From NCBI GenBank assembly GCA_965199595.1, contig OZ241182.1, forward strand, positions 2,480,001 through 2,544,000: a stretch of DNA of 64,000 bases, given 5' to 3'. The position numbers were made by a program, and so were the translations under genes. The notes under the pieces are model-generated. The model ran no database searches, had not been told where the DNA came from, and worked only from the letters and a program-made list of their open reading frames with translations. Each line of letters starts with the position of its first letter. Positions within the stretch are counted from its first letter, which is position 1. This stretch comes from JBBROS01 sp965199595 (GTDB lineage Bacteria > Pseudomonadota > Alphaproteobacteria > Acetobacterales > Acetobacteraceae). Positions 1 through 8,502 of this stretch are shown piece after piece.

Positions 1-563
1 CCCGCGCCCGGGTAAAGATCTGCGACCTGGCGGCGGAGAAGATCGGCCGGCACATCGGCTATGAGAGCATCGAGGCGGTGGCTGGCGGCGAGACGGCGGG
101 CATCCCCTTCGCCGCCTGGATCGCCGACCGGATGATGACGCCGATGGCCTATGTCCGCAAGAAACCCAAGGGCTTCGGGCGGTCGGCGCTGATCGAGGGT
201 GACGTGCCGGAGGGGCTGCGCACCCTGCTGGTCGAGGACCTCACGACGGATGGCGGCTCGAAGATCCAGTTCGCCCAGTCCCTGCGCGATGCCGGCGCCC
301 TGGTGAACCACGCCTTCGTGGTGTTCTTCTACGGCGTGTTCCCCGGCAGCTTCGAGACGCTGAGCAGGATGGATATCACCCTGCACCACCTCTGCACCTG
401 GTGGGACGTGCTGGAGGCCTGCCGCGAGCGGCCGTACTTCAAGGAGAAGGACCTGGCCGAGGTCCGCCGTTTTCTGGAGAACCCGGTCGCCTGGTCCGCC
501 GCCCATGGCGGCGTCGCCTCGGCCGAGGAGGCCACGGCCCGCAAGAAGGCGGCGCTGGCATGA
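1..563 (+). CDS. pyrE: Orotate phosphoribosyltransferase, 5' end missing
   Basis: Transfers phosphoribosyl from PRPP to orotate to give OMP in de novo pyrimidine synthesis. The frame is open from base 3, before the window, so the N-terminus is missing. The visible 187 residues carry the catalytic lysine loop (YVRKKPKGFG) and the PRPP-binding motif LLVEDLTTDGGSK, the usual VEDxxTTGGS signature. The C-terminal part (LHHLCTWWDVLEACRE) is of the kind seen in alphaproteobacterial PyrE. The stop TGA overlaps the ATG of the next small gene (ATGA at 560-563), suggesting coupling. Confidence 0.93.
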   Translation, partial: RARVKICDLAAEKIGRHIGYESIEAVAGGETAGIPFAAWIADRMMTPMAYVRKKPKGFGRSALIEGDVPEGLRTLLVEDLTTDGGSKIQFAQSLRDAGALVNHAFVVFFYGVFPGSFETLSRMDITLHHLCTWWDVLEACRERPYFKEKDLAEVRRFLENPVAWSAAHGGVASAEEATARKKAALA

Positions 564-802
564 AGAGCGGGGGCATGAGCCGCGCCCTGCTCCTGCTGCT
601 GCCGCTCGCCGGCTGCGTGGCGCCGGAGGCCCCGCCCGCGGTGCGCCGCCCGGTGGCGCAGACCGCGCCGGAGCCCGCACGCACGGACCTGGAGCCAGCG
701 CCCACCGCCGACCGCAAGCTGAAGGCGCCGGAAGCCCAGGCCATCATCAACGTGAACGGCCTGACCAAGGACAAGAAGCCGAACAACCTGCCACCCCTGT
801 AG
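560..802 (+). CDS. Small predicted lipoprotein, unknown function
   Basis: An 80-residue protein that starts at the ATG overlapping the pyrE stop. Residues 1-20 form a signal peptide with a hydrophobic leucine run and a lipobox LAGC, so it is predicted to be cleaved before Cys and lipidated. The mature part is short, rich in proline and alanine, and ends with the polar tail VNGLTKDKKPNNLPPL. I recognise no family domain. Small lipoproteins of this kind after pyrE are plausible in this group, but I cannot assign a role. Start and signal peptide are clear; function is open. Confidence 0.72.
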   Translation: MKSGGMSRALLLLLPLAGCVAPEAPPAVRRPVAQTAPEPARTDLEPAPTADRKLKAPEAQAIINVNGLTKDKKPNNLPPL

Positions 803-883
803 CGGCCTTCCTTCCGCCGCAGGACTGGCATTGCGGGGCGCGCCGGGCGTATCGTGCAGGCCTCGCTTGCAAGAGGCTGCCCG

Positions 884-2284
884 ATGACCCCGCCCGCCCG
901 CGCCAACTCCGCCGCCGCCCGCGACATCGCAAACGTGCTGCACCCCTACACCGACCTCAAGATGCACCAGGAGGCCGGGCCGGTCATCATCACCCGCGGC
1001 GAGGGCGTGCGGGTGTGGGACGACACCGGCAAAAGCTACATCGAGACCGTGGCCGGGCTGTGGTGCGCGAGCCTGGGGTTCAGCAATGAGCGCCTGGCCA
1101 AGGCTGCCTACGATCAGATGCTGAAGCTGCCCTTCTATCACTCCTTCACCGCCAAGTCGCACGAGCCGCTGATCGACCTCAGCGAGATGCTGATCGCCCG
1201 CGCCCCGGTGCCGATGAGCAAGGTGTTCTTCGCCAACTCCGGGTCCGAGGCCAACGACACCGCCATCAAGATGGCCTGGTACTACAACAACGCCCTGGGC
1301 CGGCCGCTCAAGAAGAAGATGATCGGCCGCATCAAGGGCTATCACGGCATCACCCTCGCCGCCGCCTCGCTCACCGGGCTGCCGAACAACCATCGCAGCT
1401 TCGACCTGCCGCTGCCGGGCTTCCTCCACACCATGACGCCGCACTATTACCACGGTGCCGAAGCCGGCGAGTCCGAGGAGCAGTTCGCCACCCGCTGCGC
1501 CGAGGCGCTGGACGCCCTGATCATCGCCGAAGGCCCTGATACCGTCGCCGCCTTCATCGCCGAGCCGGTGATGGGCGCCGGCGGCGTGATCGTGCCGCCC
1601 GCCGGCTATTTCGAGAAGATCCAGGCGGTGCTGAAGAAGCACGACGTGCTGATGATCGTCGACGAGGTGATCTGCGGCTTCGGGCGCACCGGCAACTACT
1701 GGGGCTCCACCACCATGGGGATCCAGCCCGACATCCTGACCTGCGCCAAGGCGCTGTCCGCCGCCTTCATGCCGATCTCGGCCGTGATGGTGAACGACCG
1801 CGTGTTCCAGGCCCTGGCCAGCGAGAGCCACGCCATCGGCACCTTCGGGCACGGCTACACCTATTCCGGCCACCCGGTGCCAGCCGCCGTCGCCATCGAG
1901 ACGCTCAGGATCTACGACGAGATCGACATCGTCGGCCAGGTCCGCGCCGTGGGGCCGCATCTGCAATCCGAGCTGCGCCGCCGCTTCGAGGGCCATGAGC
2001 TGGTCGGGGAAGTCCGCGGCATCGGCATGATCGCCGCCATCGAGCTGGTGGCGGACCGCGCCGCCCACACGAACTTCGACCCGGCGCTCAAGGTCGGCGC
2101 CCGGCTGACCAAGCTGTGCGAGGCCCATGGCGTGATCGCCCGGGCCCTGCCGAGCGACGCGCTGGCCTTCAGCCCGCCGCTGATCATGACGGCCCCGGAA
2201 GTGGACGAGGTGCTGGATGGCGTGGAGCGCGCCCTGGACGAACTGACGGTGCAGCTGCGCCGCGAGCGGATAGCGGTCGTCTAG
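884..2284 (+). CDS. Class III (omega) aminotransferase, PLP-dependent
   Basis: A 466-residue fold-type I PLP enzyme of the class III aminotransferase family, moving an amino group from an omega-amine or omega-amino acid (for example beta-alanine, a diamine or a 4-aminobutyrate-like donor) to a keto acid. Visible motifs: NSGSEAND (PLP phosphate), YHG, DEVICGFGRTG with the PLP-contacting Asp at about 260, and the Schiff-base Lys at about 289 in CAKALSAAF. I chose ATG 884, preceded by AAGAGG at 871-876, over an upstream in-frame ATG at 854. Overall similarity is to the omega-transaminases of the SpuC / C. violaceum type. The exact substrate cannot be read from sequence. Confidence 0.9.
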   Translation: MTPPARANSAAARDIANVLHPYTDLKMHQEAGPVIITRGEGVRVWDDTGKSYIETVAGLWCASLGFSNERLAKAAYDQMLKLPFYHSFTAKSHEPLIDLSEMLIARAPVPMSKVFFANSGSEANDTAIKMAWYYNNALGRPLKKKMIGRIKGYHGITLAAASLTGLPNNHRSFDLPLPGFLHTMTPHYYHGAEAGESEEQFATRCAEALDALIIAEGPDTVAAFIAEPVMGAGGVIVPPAGYFEKIQAVLKKHDVLMIVDEVICGFGRTGNYWGSTTMGIQPDILTCAKALSAAFMPISAVMVNDRVFQALASESHAIGTFGHGYTYSGHPVPAAVAIETLRIYDEIDIVGQVRAVGPHLQSELRRRFEGHELVGEVRGIGMIAAIELVADRAAHTNFDPALKVGARLTKLCEAHGVIARALPSDALAFSPPLIMTAPEVDEVLDGVERALDELTVQLRRERIAVV

Positions 2285-2295
2285 CTCGGTTTGAA

Positions 2296-2324
2296 CGATG
2301 GCCGGGATCAAATCCCGGCCATCG
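2296..2324. terminator. Bidirectional hairpin between convergent genes
   Basis: Perfect 13-bp inverted repeat (2296-2308 with 2312-2324) and a 3-base loop, sitting exactly between the stops of two convergent aminotransferase genes. There is no clear T-run on either side, so it may end transcripts from both strands with help or simply shield the 3' ends. Confidence 0.6.
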
Positions 2325-2329
2325 GGGCG

Positions 2330-3523
2330 TCAGATGACGGCGCGGATCCCGTCCGCCACCCGGTCCAGCGTGCTCTCGGTCAGCGCCGACATGCACAGCC
2401 GCCCGTCGCTCACGCCATAGATGCCGAACTCCGTCTGCAGCCGCTCCATCTGCGCCGCGCTCAGGCCGGAGTAGGAGAACAGGCCCTTCTGCTCCACGAA
2501 CCGGCTGAAATCCGCCTTGTTGTTGCCGCTCAGCCGGGCCACCAGGCCCTCGCGCATCCGCTTGATCCGCTGCCGCATGGTGTCCAGCTCCGCCTCCCAC
2601 TGGGCGCGCAGGGCCGGGTTGGTCAGCACTTCCGCCACCAGCAGCGCGCCGTGCGACGGCGGAGTGGAGTAGTTGGTCCGGATCGCCACCTTTACCTGGT
2701 CCATCACCAGCTTGGCCTGGTCGGCGCTCGCCGCCACGATCGAAAGCGCGCCGATCCGCTCGGCATACAGCGCGAAGGACTTGGAATAGGACGTCGCCAC
2801 GAACACCGGCACGCCCAGCCCGGCCATCAGCCGCGCGGGGGCGCTGTCCGCCTCCAGCCCCTCGGCGAACCCGGCATAGGCCATGTCCAGGAACGGCACG
2901 AGCTGCCGCTGCCTGATCAACCCGGCCAATTCCTGCCAGTTCTCCGCCGTCAGATCGGCGCCGGTCGGGTTATGGCAGCAGGCGTGCAGCAGCAGCACCG
3001 TGCCGGCCGCCATGCCAGCGACGGCATCACGCATGCCGGGCCAGTCGACGCCGCCGGTCGCGGGATCGAAATACGGGTATTCCGTCACTTTCAGCCCGGC
3101 GCCGGCGAAGATGCTGGGGTGGTTGCCCCAGGTCGGCCGGCTCATCGCCACCGTCGAGCCCGGCGCCACCCTCGCGATCACGTCGGCGCCCAGGCTGAGC
3201 GCTCCGGTGCCGCCCAGCGTCTGCACCGTGGCGATGCGCCCGCCGTCGCTGGCGACCAGCGCCTCGCCGAACACCAGCAGCTTGGTCGCCTCGCGCAGCG
3301 CCGGAATGCCGTCCGGCTGCACATAGGCCCAGCTGGTGATCTTCGGCATGACCGCCACCTCGGCGGCCTGCACCACGTCCATCACCGGGATCTTGCCGGC
3401 CTCGTTGTAGTACATGCCGACGCCCAGATTGATCTTGATGGGCCGCGGATCGGCGGCGAAGACCTGGAACCCGGCCATGATGGGGTCAAGCGCCTGGGGC
3501 TGAAGGCCGTCGAACATGGACAT
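2330..3523 (-). CDS. tyrB: Aromatic/aspartate aminotransferase, class I
   Basis: A 397-residue class I PLP aminotransferase of the AspC/TyrB group, which interconverts aspartate or aromatic amino acids with their keto acids using 2-oxoglutarate. Family features: LGVGMYYNEAGKIPVM near the N-terminus, HACCHNPTGADL, and the Schiff-base lysine in TSYSKSFALYAERIG. Length matches the family (about 397). Start ATG 3523 gives MSMFDGL; a second ATG lies two codons inside. It stands alone, converging on the upstream omega-aminotransferase and separated by 79 bases from the ycjF-like gene. Family assignment is firm; tyrosine versus aspartate preference is not. Confidence 0.88.
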   Translation of the reverse strand: MSMFDGLQPQALDPIMAGFQVFAADPRPIKINLGVGMYYNEAGKIPVMDVVQAAEVAVMPKITSWAYVQPDGIPALREATKLLVFGEALVASDGGRIATVQTLGGTGALSLGADVIARVAPGSTVAMSRPTWGNHPSIFAGAGLKVTEYPYFDPATGGVDWPGMRDAVAGMAAGTVLLLHACCHNPTGADLTAENWQELAGLIRQRQLVPFLDMAYAGFAEGLEADSAPARLMAGLGVPVFVATSYSKSFALYAERIGALSIVAASADQAKLVMDQVKVAIRTNYSTPPSHGALLVAEVLTNPALRAQWEAELDTMRQRIKRMREGLVARLSGNNKADFSRFVEQKGLFSYSGLSAAQMERLQTEFGIYGVSDGRLCMSALTESTLDRVADGIRAVI

Positions 3524-3602
3524 GAAGCGGCTCCGTTAAGGCAGGCGGGGAAGGGCTGGCGCGCAAAATGCGTCCACCGGGCGTTGACCGCAAGGCAAAC
3601 TC

Positions 3603-4445
3603 CTACGCCGGCGGCACCGGGTCGCACGCCGCCGCCGCGGCCCGGCCCAGCACCAGCATCCGCCGCGCCGCAACCCCCGCCCCCGCCGCCTCCCCCACCA
3701 GCCTCGTCACCAACGGATTGGACAGCAGGCCATGCGCCAGCGTGTTGCCCGCCAGCTCCGCCGCGCCCACCATGGTGGCGGACAGGGCGGTGCGCCGCAG
3801 CAGCGCCAGCGTGCCCAGCAGGCCGGGCCGCACGCCATACACGGCCGCCACCTGCCGCACCAGCCGCACGCCGCGCCAGCCCACCAGCAGGATATCCAGC
3901 GCGGGGGACGGCATGGCCGCGATCCCCGCCACCGTCTGCACCGCCGCCGCCCGGCCCAATGCATCCGCCGTCTCCCGCAGTGCCCGGCTCGGCCCCGCCC
4001 GCAGCAGCGCCAGCGCCGCATCCGGATCGTTCACCACGCGCATCGCGGGCAGCAGCGCGTCGCCGCCGGGCACGCGGCTGGCCCAGGCGCGGGCGCCGTC
4101 CATCACGCGGGCCGCCTCACCGGAGGCGAGGTCCAGCCGCAACCGGTCGACCCGCTCCAGCGCGAACAGCGCCGCCGCCTCCCGCCACACTCCGGCGCCC
4201 ACCAGGGCGAACCCGGCCACGGCCACGGCCGCAGTCAGCCATCCCAGCCAGGCCGCCCGCCCGAACTGGTCCGCCACGAAGTTCCCCGCCGAAAGCCCGG
4301 CAAACCCCAGCGCCAGCACCACCACCCCCGCCAGAACCAGCCCCGCCGTGCCCACCCGGCTGGGCGGCTCGACCACAGCCTCCACCACCGCCTCCCGCAA
4401 CCGCGGCGGCTCGACGTCCACATATTCCAGGTAGGGCTCGGTCAC
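3603..4445 (-). CDS. ycjF: YcjF-type membrane protein (DUF697/TIGR01620)
   Basis: A 280-residue inner-membrane protein. Two clear hydrophobic segments lie at about 33-52 and 67-87, then a soluble alpha-helical part and a weakly hydrophobic C-terminal third, as in the YcjF/DUF697 family. It starts at GTG 4445, which overlaps the ycjX stop (GTGA). The YcjX-YcjF pair is found next to stress genes such as the psp operon in enterobacteria; the molecular function is not settled. Here the pair ends the lpx-bam cluster, which fits a role in envelope stress, but that is inference from position. Confidence 0.8.
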   Translation of the reverse strand: MTEPYLEYVDVEPPRLREAVVEAVVEPPSRVGTAGLVLAGVVVLALGFAGLSAGNFVADQFGRAAWLGWLTAAVAVAGFALVGAGVWREAAALFALERVDRLRLDLASGEAARVMDGARAWASRVPGGDALLPAMRVVNDPDAALALLRAGPSRALRETADALGRAAAVQTVAGIAAMPSPALDILLVGWRGVRLVRQVAAVYGVRPGLLGTLALLRRTALSATMVGAAELAGNTLAHGLLSNPLVTRLVGEAAGAGVAARRMLVLGRAAAAACDPVPPA

Positions 4446-5809
4446 AGCACGTCGTCCAGCAGCGCGACCAGCAGCGCATCGAGCCCGATCTCCCGCACGC
4501 CGCCGCGCCCCGCATCCACTGGCAGCAGCGGCTCGAAGTCCGGCAGCTGCAGGAAACGGTGCTGCCAGAACGCCGCGTCCGGCACCTGGTCCGGCACCTC
4601 CCCGGGGTAGGACCGCACGGCCCGCTCATCGCCGATGCGCCGCCCGATCACGCCCGAGACGGCACGGTCGTCGAGACGCATCACATCCTCCTCGGTGCAG
4701 CGCACGGCCGCCACCGCGAGATATGCCGCCGGCACCTGCGCCGCCGGTTCCGCCACATGCCGCAGCAGCGCGGCCAAGTTGCCGCGCTGCCGGGCCCCCA
4801 CGTGATCCGCCTTGGTGGCAGCGAACACAACGCGTGACACCACCCGCGGCGGTGCCCGCAACCGCCCCAGCGCCGCCGCCGCCTCCAGCAGGCTGCGCCG
4901 CCAGCGCAGCGCCCCCGCGGCTTCCGCAAGCGCCAGCCGCGTATCCTGGAAAGCCGCCGCCCCGGCGTGCAGGGCCGTGAGCAGGTCCACCAGCACCACC
5001 ATGCGGTCCAGCTTGCCGAACAGCGGGTCCGAGAGGTCCCGCTGCACGGCGGCGACGTAGGCGTCATAGCGCCGGGTCAGCAGGGCGTGCAGCCCACTGC
5101 CGCCACGATGCGGGAAGAAGGCCATCCAGGCGGGCTCCGGCCCAGGTGCCGGCATCAGAAAGCGGCCGGGCTGCAGCATCGCCAGCCCGGTGTCGCGCAG
5201 GCCCTGCAAGGCAGCGCGATACAGCCGGTGCCCGGCGGCGGCCAACGCCTCGTGCGCCCCCGCCTCCCGCGGCAGACCAGCCTGGAACGCCAGGAACGCC
5301 GCCGCCTCCGGCCGCCCATCCAGCCGCCGCAACGCCTGCTCCGACCAGTCCTCGAAGGACGTGTGGAGCAGCGGCAGGTCGAGCAGCCACTCGCCGGGAT
5401 AATCCAGCAACTCCAGCCGCACCCGCTGCGGCGGCAGGGCACTGGCGAAGCCGGCGCGTGGGATCACCAGGTCGAGCGCCAGCAGGCTCGCGGCATCGGT
5501 CCGCGCCGGCCAGTGCGGCGGCTCCATCGTCAGCGCCGCCAGATGCGCCGCGTGGTCGAAGCGCGGCACCGGCGAGGCCCCGGCGGGCGCCAGGGTGATG
5601 GCAGGCCGGCGCCCCCGCAGGCGCTGGGCCAGCAGCGGCAACACCGGGCGCCCGGCCCCGAAGGCCAGCAGGTTCGCCGCCACCGAAGTCAGGAACGCCG
5701 TCTTGCCGGCGCGGGCAAGGCCGGTGACGCCGACGCGGATGGTGCGCCGTGTCGCCCATTCCAGGGCGGACCCGGCGTTCTCCGTGGCGCGCCGAACGAT
5801 GTCGCTCAG
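4442..5809 (-). CDS. ycjX: YcjX-type P-loop NTPase (DUF463), probable CTG start
   Basis: Predicted ATP/GTP-binding protein of the YcjX family, 455 residues from CTG 5809. The only Walker A (GLARAGKT, encoded at about 5699-5722) lies upstream of the first ordinary start (GTG 5683), which would give 413 residues without a P-loop. The frame is open upstream to a stop at 5834-5836 and has no ATG, GTG or TTG before 5683, but CTG 5809 has a GAGG eight bases ahead of it. The N-terminus then reads LSDIVRRATENAGSALEW before the P-loop, as expected for YcjX. A later LLDYPGEW motif also fits. Paired with ycjF by a 4-base overlap. Confidence 0.82.
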   Translation of the reverse strand: MSDIVRRATENAGSALEWATRRTIRVGVTGLARAGKTAFLTSVAANLLAFGAGRPVLPLLAQRLRGRRPAITLAPAGASPVPRFDHAAHLAALTMEPPHWPARTDAASLLALDLVIPRAGFASALPPQRVRLELLDYPGEWLLDLPLLHTSFEDWSEQALRRLDGRPEAAAFLAFQAGLPREAGAHEALAAAGHRLYRAALQGLRDTGLAMLQPGRFLMPAPGPEPAWMAFFPHRGGSGLHALLTRRYDAYVAAVQRDLSDPLFGKLDRMVVLVDLLTALHAGAAAFQDTRLALAEAAGALRWRRSLLEAAAALGRLRAPPRVVSRVVFAATKADHVGARQRGNLAALLRHVAEPAAQVPAAYLAVAAVRCTEEDVMRLDDRAVSGVIGRRIGDERAVRSYPGEVPDQVPDAAFWQHRFLQLPDFEPLLPVDAGRGGVREIGLDALLVALLDDVL

Positions 5810-5819
5810 CGGCTTGGCC

Positions 5820-6212
5820 TCAGCCGCGCTGGATCAGCTCGATCTTGTAGCCGTCGGGGTCCTCGACGAAGGCGATCTCCGTCTTGCCGAACTTCACCGG
5901 GCCCGGCTCGCGCGTGATCCTGGCGCCGGCCGCGCGCAGCGTCTCGCAGGTGGCATAGATGTCCGGAAAGCTGAACGCCAGGTGGCCGAACCCGGTGCCA
6001 AGCTCATAGGGCTCGGACTGTTCCCAGTTATAGGTCAGCTCCAGCTCCGCGGCGCCCGAGGCATTGTCGCCATAACCAACGAACACCAGCGTATACTTGC
6101 CGGCCGGCACCTCGCTGCGGCGGATCTCCTTCATGCCCATCAGCTTGGTGTAGAACTCGACGCTGCGGTCCAGGTTCTTCACGCGCAACATGGTGTGCAG
6201 GAACATGCTCAT
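5820..6212 (-). CDS. gloA: Lactoylglutathione lyase (glyoxalase I)
   Basis: Isomerises the hemithioacetal of methylglyoxal and glutathione to S-lactoylglutathione, detoxifying methylglyoxal in the cytoplasm. The protein has 130 residues, close to E. coli GloA (135). The four metal ligands are visible as His6, Glu58, His77 and Glu125, in the contexts FLHTML, ELELTYNW, GFGHLAF and YKIELI. This short form without the eukaryotic insert is the Ni/Co-preferring type in other bacteria. Its stop lies within the upstream part of the ycjX frame, and lpxI ends a few bases upstream, so it is probably cotranscribed. Confidence 0.93.
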   Translation of the reverse strand: MSMFLHTMLRVKNLDRSVEFYTKLMGMKEIRRSEVPAGKYTLVFVGYGDNASGAAELELTYNWEQSEPYELGTGFGHLAFSFPDIYATCETLRAAGARITREPGPVKFGKTEIAFVEDPDGYKIELIQRG

Positions 6213-6216
6213 GGCG

Positions 6217-7074
6217 TCATCCTTGTGGGGTGGCAGCCAGCATATCAGGCTCGATGCCGATCAGGAAAAGCCCTGCCGCGTCGGCCTCCGCGACACAGGC
6301 GGCCCGGTCGGTCAGCAGCGTACCACCCGCCTCGAACGCAACGCCGCGCAAACCGGCGGCCGCGGCGTGGCGCAGGGTCGCTGGGCCGATGGTCGGCAGG
6401 TCCGCGCGGCGGTCCTGCCCCGGCTTCACCAGCTTCAGCAGCACGCCGCCCGGCCCCGGCATCGCCAGCGGCCCGGCCCGCGCCAGCATGGCGTCGGTGC
6501 CCTCGATGGCCTCCACCGCCAGCACCAGGCCGTTCTGCACCACGCAGCCCTGCCCCACATCAACCCGGCCCAGCGCCTGCACCACCCCCACCGCCCGCGC
6601 GATGTCCCCCATCGCCGCCGCATCCGGCGAGACCCGGCCCAGCACGCCGGCCGGCCCCACCGCCTCGGTCAACACCTCGTGCGCGCCCAGCACCCGAAAG
6701 CCCTCCTCGCCCAGCACGCGCACGATGGCGGCCAGCAACCCGTCATCCCCGCGAAACGCCGCGAAGCCGATACGGGCCAGGATGCGCGCCCCCTCCGCAT
6801 CCGGCCGCAGGTCAGGCAATGAGGGCCGCCGCACCGGACCAACCAGCACCAGGTCGCTACAGCCCTCACGCCGCAGCAGCGCCAGGATCTCGCCCGCCGC
6901 CCCCATGCGGACCACCTGGTGCGGATAGCCGCCCACCACCGCCGGCTCGGCAAAGCCCCGCAGCGCCACGATGAACACCCGCCGCCCGGCCGCCGCCGCC
7001 GCCGCCGCCACCCGCCCCGGAAACGGCCCACCCCCGGCGAGGATGCCGAGTGCAGCGGGCGTGCTAGGCGGCAT
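6217..7074 (-). CDS. lpxI: UDP-2,3-diacylglucosamine diphosphatase LpxI
   Basis: Hydrolyses UDP-2,3-diacylglucosamine to lipid X and UMP, the fourth step of lipid A synthesis. LpxI (DUF1009) replaces LpxH in alphaproteobacteria and is unrelated to it. Seen: N-terminal LGILAGGGPFP and the C-terminal domain with GGVLLKLVKPGQDRRADLPTIGP, a highly conserved LpxI block. I give ATG 7074 (285 residues); an in-frame GTG at 7089 would add five residues, and neither has a strong ribosome-binding site. It overlaps the end of lpxA, consistent with one lipid A operon. Confidence 0.92.
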   Translation of the reverse strand: MPPSTPAALGILAGGGPFPGRVAAAAAAAGRRVFIVALRGFAEPAVVGGYPHQVVRMGAAGEILALLRREGCSDLVLVGPVRRPSLPDLRPDAEGARILARIGFAAFRGDDGLLAAIVRVLGEEGFRVLGAHEVLTEAVGPAGVLGRVSPDAAAMGDIARAVGVVQALGRVDVGQGCVVQNGLVLAVEAIEGTDAMLARAGPLAMPGPGGVLLKLVKPGQDRRADLPTIGPATLRHAAAAGLRGVAFEAGGTLLTDRAACVAEADAAGLFLIGIEPDMLAATPQG

Positions 7075-7918
7075 CCGTGCCGTCGGCACCCCAGGCGGCG
7101 CGGATCAGGCCCCGCTTGCTGGGCGCATCGATGAACTCCAGCACTTCGGCCACGAGCGGGTCATCGCCATTCGTGGCGCGCACGGAGGCCAGGCGATCCG
7201 CGAACACCCCGCCGCCGCTGAACAGGTCCCGCACCGCAGCCCGCAGCGCGTGCAGCCCGGCCCGGTCCACGCCCCGCCGCCGCAGCCCGATCACGTTCAG
7301 TCCCGCCAGCCGCGCCCGGTTGCCGATCACGCTGCCGAACGGGATCACGTCCGCTTCCACGCCCGAGACGCCGCCCACCATGGCGCCGCGCCCGATGCGC
7401 ACGAACTGGTGCAGCGCCGCCGAGCCGCCGATGACCGCGCCATCGCCGATGCTGACATGCCCGCCCATGACGACGTTGTTGGCGATCACCACGCTGTTGC
7501 CCACCACGCAGTCATGCGCGACATGCACCACCGCCATCAGCAGGCAGTCCGCACCCACCTGGGTGATGCCGCTGCCGGTGACGGTGCCGCGATGGATGGT
7601 GCAGTGCTCGCGCAACTGGGTGCGCGGCCCGACCACGCAGCGGGTCGGCTCGTTCTTGTACTTGAGATCCTGTGGCGCCAAGCCCACGGTGCAGAACGGA
7701 TACACCACCGCGCCCTCGCCGATGATGGTGTCCCCATCGACGACGACGTGCGAGATCAGCCGCACGCCGGGCCCGACCTCGGCCTTGCCGCCAACGTGGC
7801 ACCAGGGCCCGATCTCGGCGCCGGAGCCGATGCGGGCGCCGGGCTCGATGATGGCGGTGGGGTGGACCGTCGCGTGCGAGTGGTCGGTCATGGCGCGGAA
7901 GCCGAGGATCTGTGACAT
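7064..7918 (-). CDS. lpxA: UDP-N-acetylglucosamine acyltransferase
   Basis: Transfers a 3-hydroxyacyl chain from acyl-ACP to UDP-GlcNAc, the first step of lipid A synthesis. Built mostly of hexapeptide repeats forming a left-handed beta helix (about residues 20-200), with a helical C-terminal third. The catalytic histidine is in VHVAHDC (about His135). Start ATG 7918 gives 284 residues and has a weak TAGG upstream; ATG 7891 (275 residues) is an alternative closer to family length. Lies between fabZ and lpxI, all on one strand. Confidence 0.95.
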   Translation of the reverse strand: MSQILGFRAMTDHSHATVHPTAIIEPGARIGSGAEIGPWCHVGGKAEVGPGVRLISHVVVDGDTIIGEGAVVYPFCTVGLAPQDLKYKNEPTRCVVGPRTQLREHCTIHRGTVTGSGITQVGADCLLMAVVHVAHDCVVGNSVVIANNVVMGGHVSIGDGAVIGGSAALHQFVRIGRGAMVGGVSGVEADVIPFGSVIGNRARLAGLNVIGLRRRGVDRAGLHALRAAVRDLFSGGGVFADRLASVRATNGDDPLVAEVLEFIDAPSKRGLIRAAWGADGTDAA

Positions 7919-7975
7919 GGGAGGCAACCTACCCGCGGCCATGACGGAGGGAAACTCAAGCTTTGTGTCAGCGGG

Positions 7976-8497
7976 TTACGCCTGCTCGTCCTTGCCGTCC
8001 ATGATCATGGCGGCATAGGTCGCCTCGGCCACGGAGATCCCGTCGACGCGGGCGACGCCGTTGAATTTCCACACGTTGCCGCGGTGCCGCACCTTGGTGA
8101 CATGCACGCGCAGCTGGTCGCCGGGCACCACGGGGCGCCGGAACTTGGCGCTCTCGATGGTCATGAAATACACCACCCGCCCAGCCGCGGCCGGCCCCAG
8201 CGTTTCCACCACCAGCACCGCCGCCGTCTGCGCCATGCATTCGATGATGAGCACGCCGGGCATGACGGGGTGGCCGGGGAAGTGGCCTTGAAAGAAGTTC
8301 TCGTTGGCGGTCACGTTCTTGATGCCGATGGCCGACTCGCCCCGGATCACGTTCACCATCCGGTCGAGCATCAGCATGGGATAGCGGTGCGGGATCGCGT
8401 GCATGATGCGCGCGATGTCCAGCACGTCGCCCTCGCCCACCTGGTTGTGGGTGTCCTCGTGGGCGTTCATCGCGTGCGCTGTGGGCGTTCCGTCCAT
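7976..8497 (-). CDS. fabZ: 3-hydroxyacyl-ACP dehydratase FabZ
   Basis: Dehydrates 3-hydroxyacyl-ACP to trans-2-enoyl-ACP in fatty acid elongation. The 173-residue hot-dog protein carries the active-site block QGHFPGHPVMPGV with catalytic His72 and Glu86 (ECMAQ). It is about 20 residues longer at the N-terminus than E. coli FabZ; an inner ATG (residue 10) could be used. Placement between lpxD and lpxA is the conserved arrangement that links 3-hydroxyacyl-ACP use by lipid A enzymes with fatty acid synthesis. Confidence 0.96.
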   Translation of the reverse strand: MDGTPTAHAMNAHEDTHNQVGEGDVLDIARIMHAIPHRYPMLMLDRMVNVIRGESAIGIKNVTANENFFQGHFPGHPVMPGVLIIECMAQTAAVLVVETLGPAAAGRVVYFMTIESAKFRRPVVPGDQLRVHVTKVRHRGNVWKFNGVARVDGISVAEATYAAMIMDGKDEQA

Positions 8498-8502
8498 TTG
8501 GC

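Noticed and set aside
329..2311. Minus-strand open frame of 660 codons over pyrE and the omega-aminotransferase
   Set aside because: Composition is histidine/glycine/arginine-rich noise typical of the antisense frame of GC-rich genes; it covers two well-conserved plus-strand genes.
2291..4837. Plus-strand open frame of 848 codons across tyrB, ycjF and ycjX
   Set aside because: Long only because high GC removes stops; the end is a proline/alanine run and the real genes are on the other strand.
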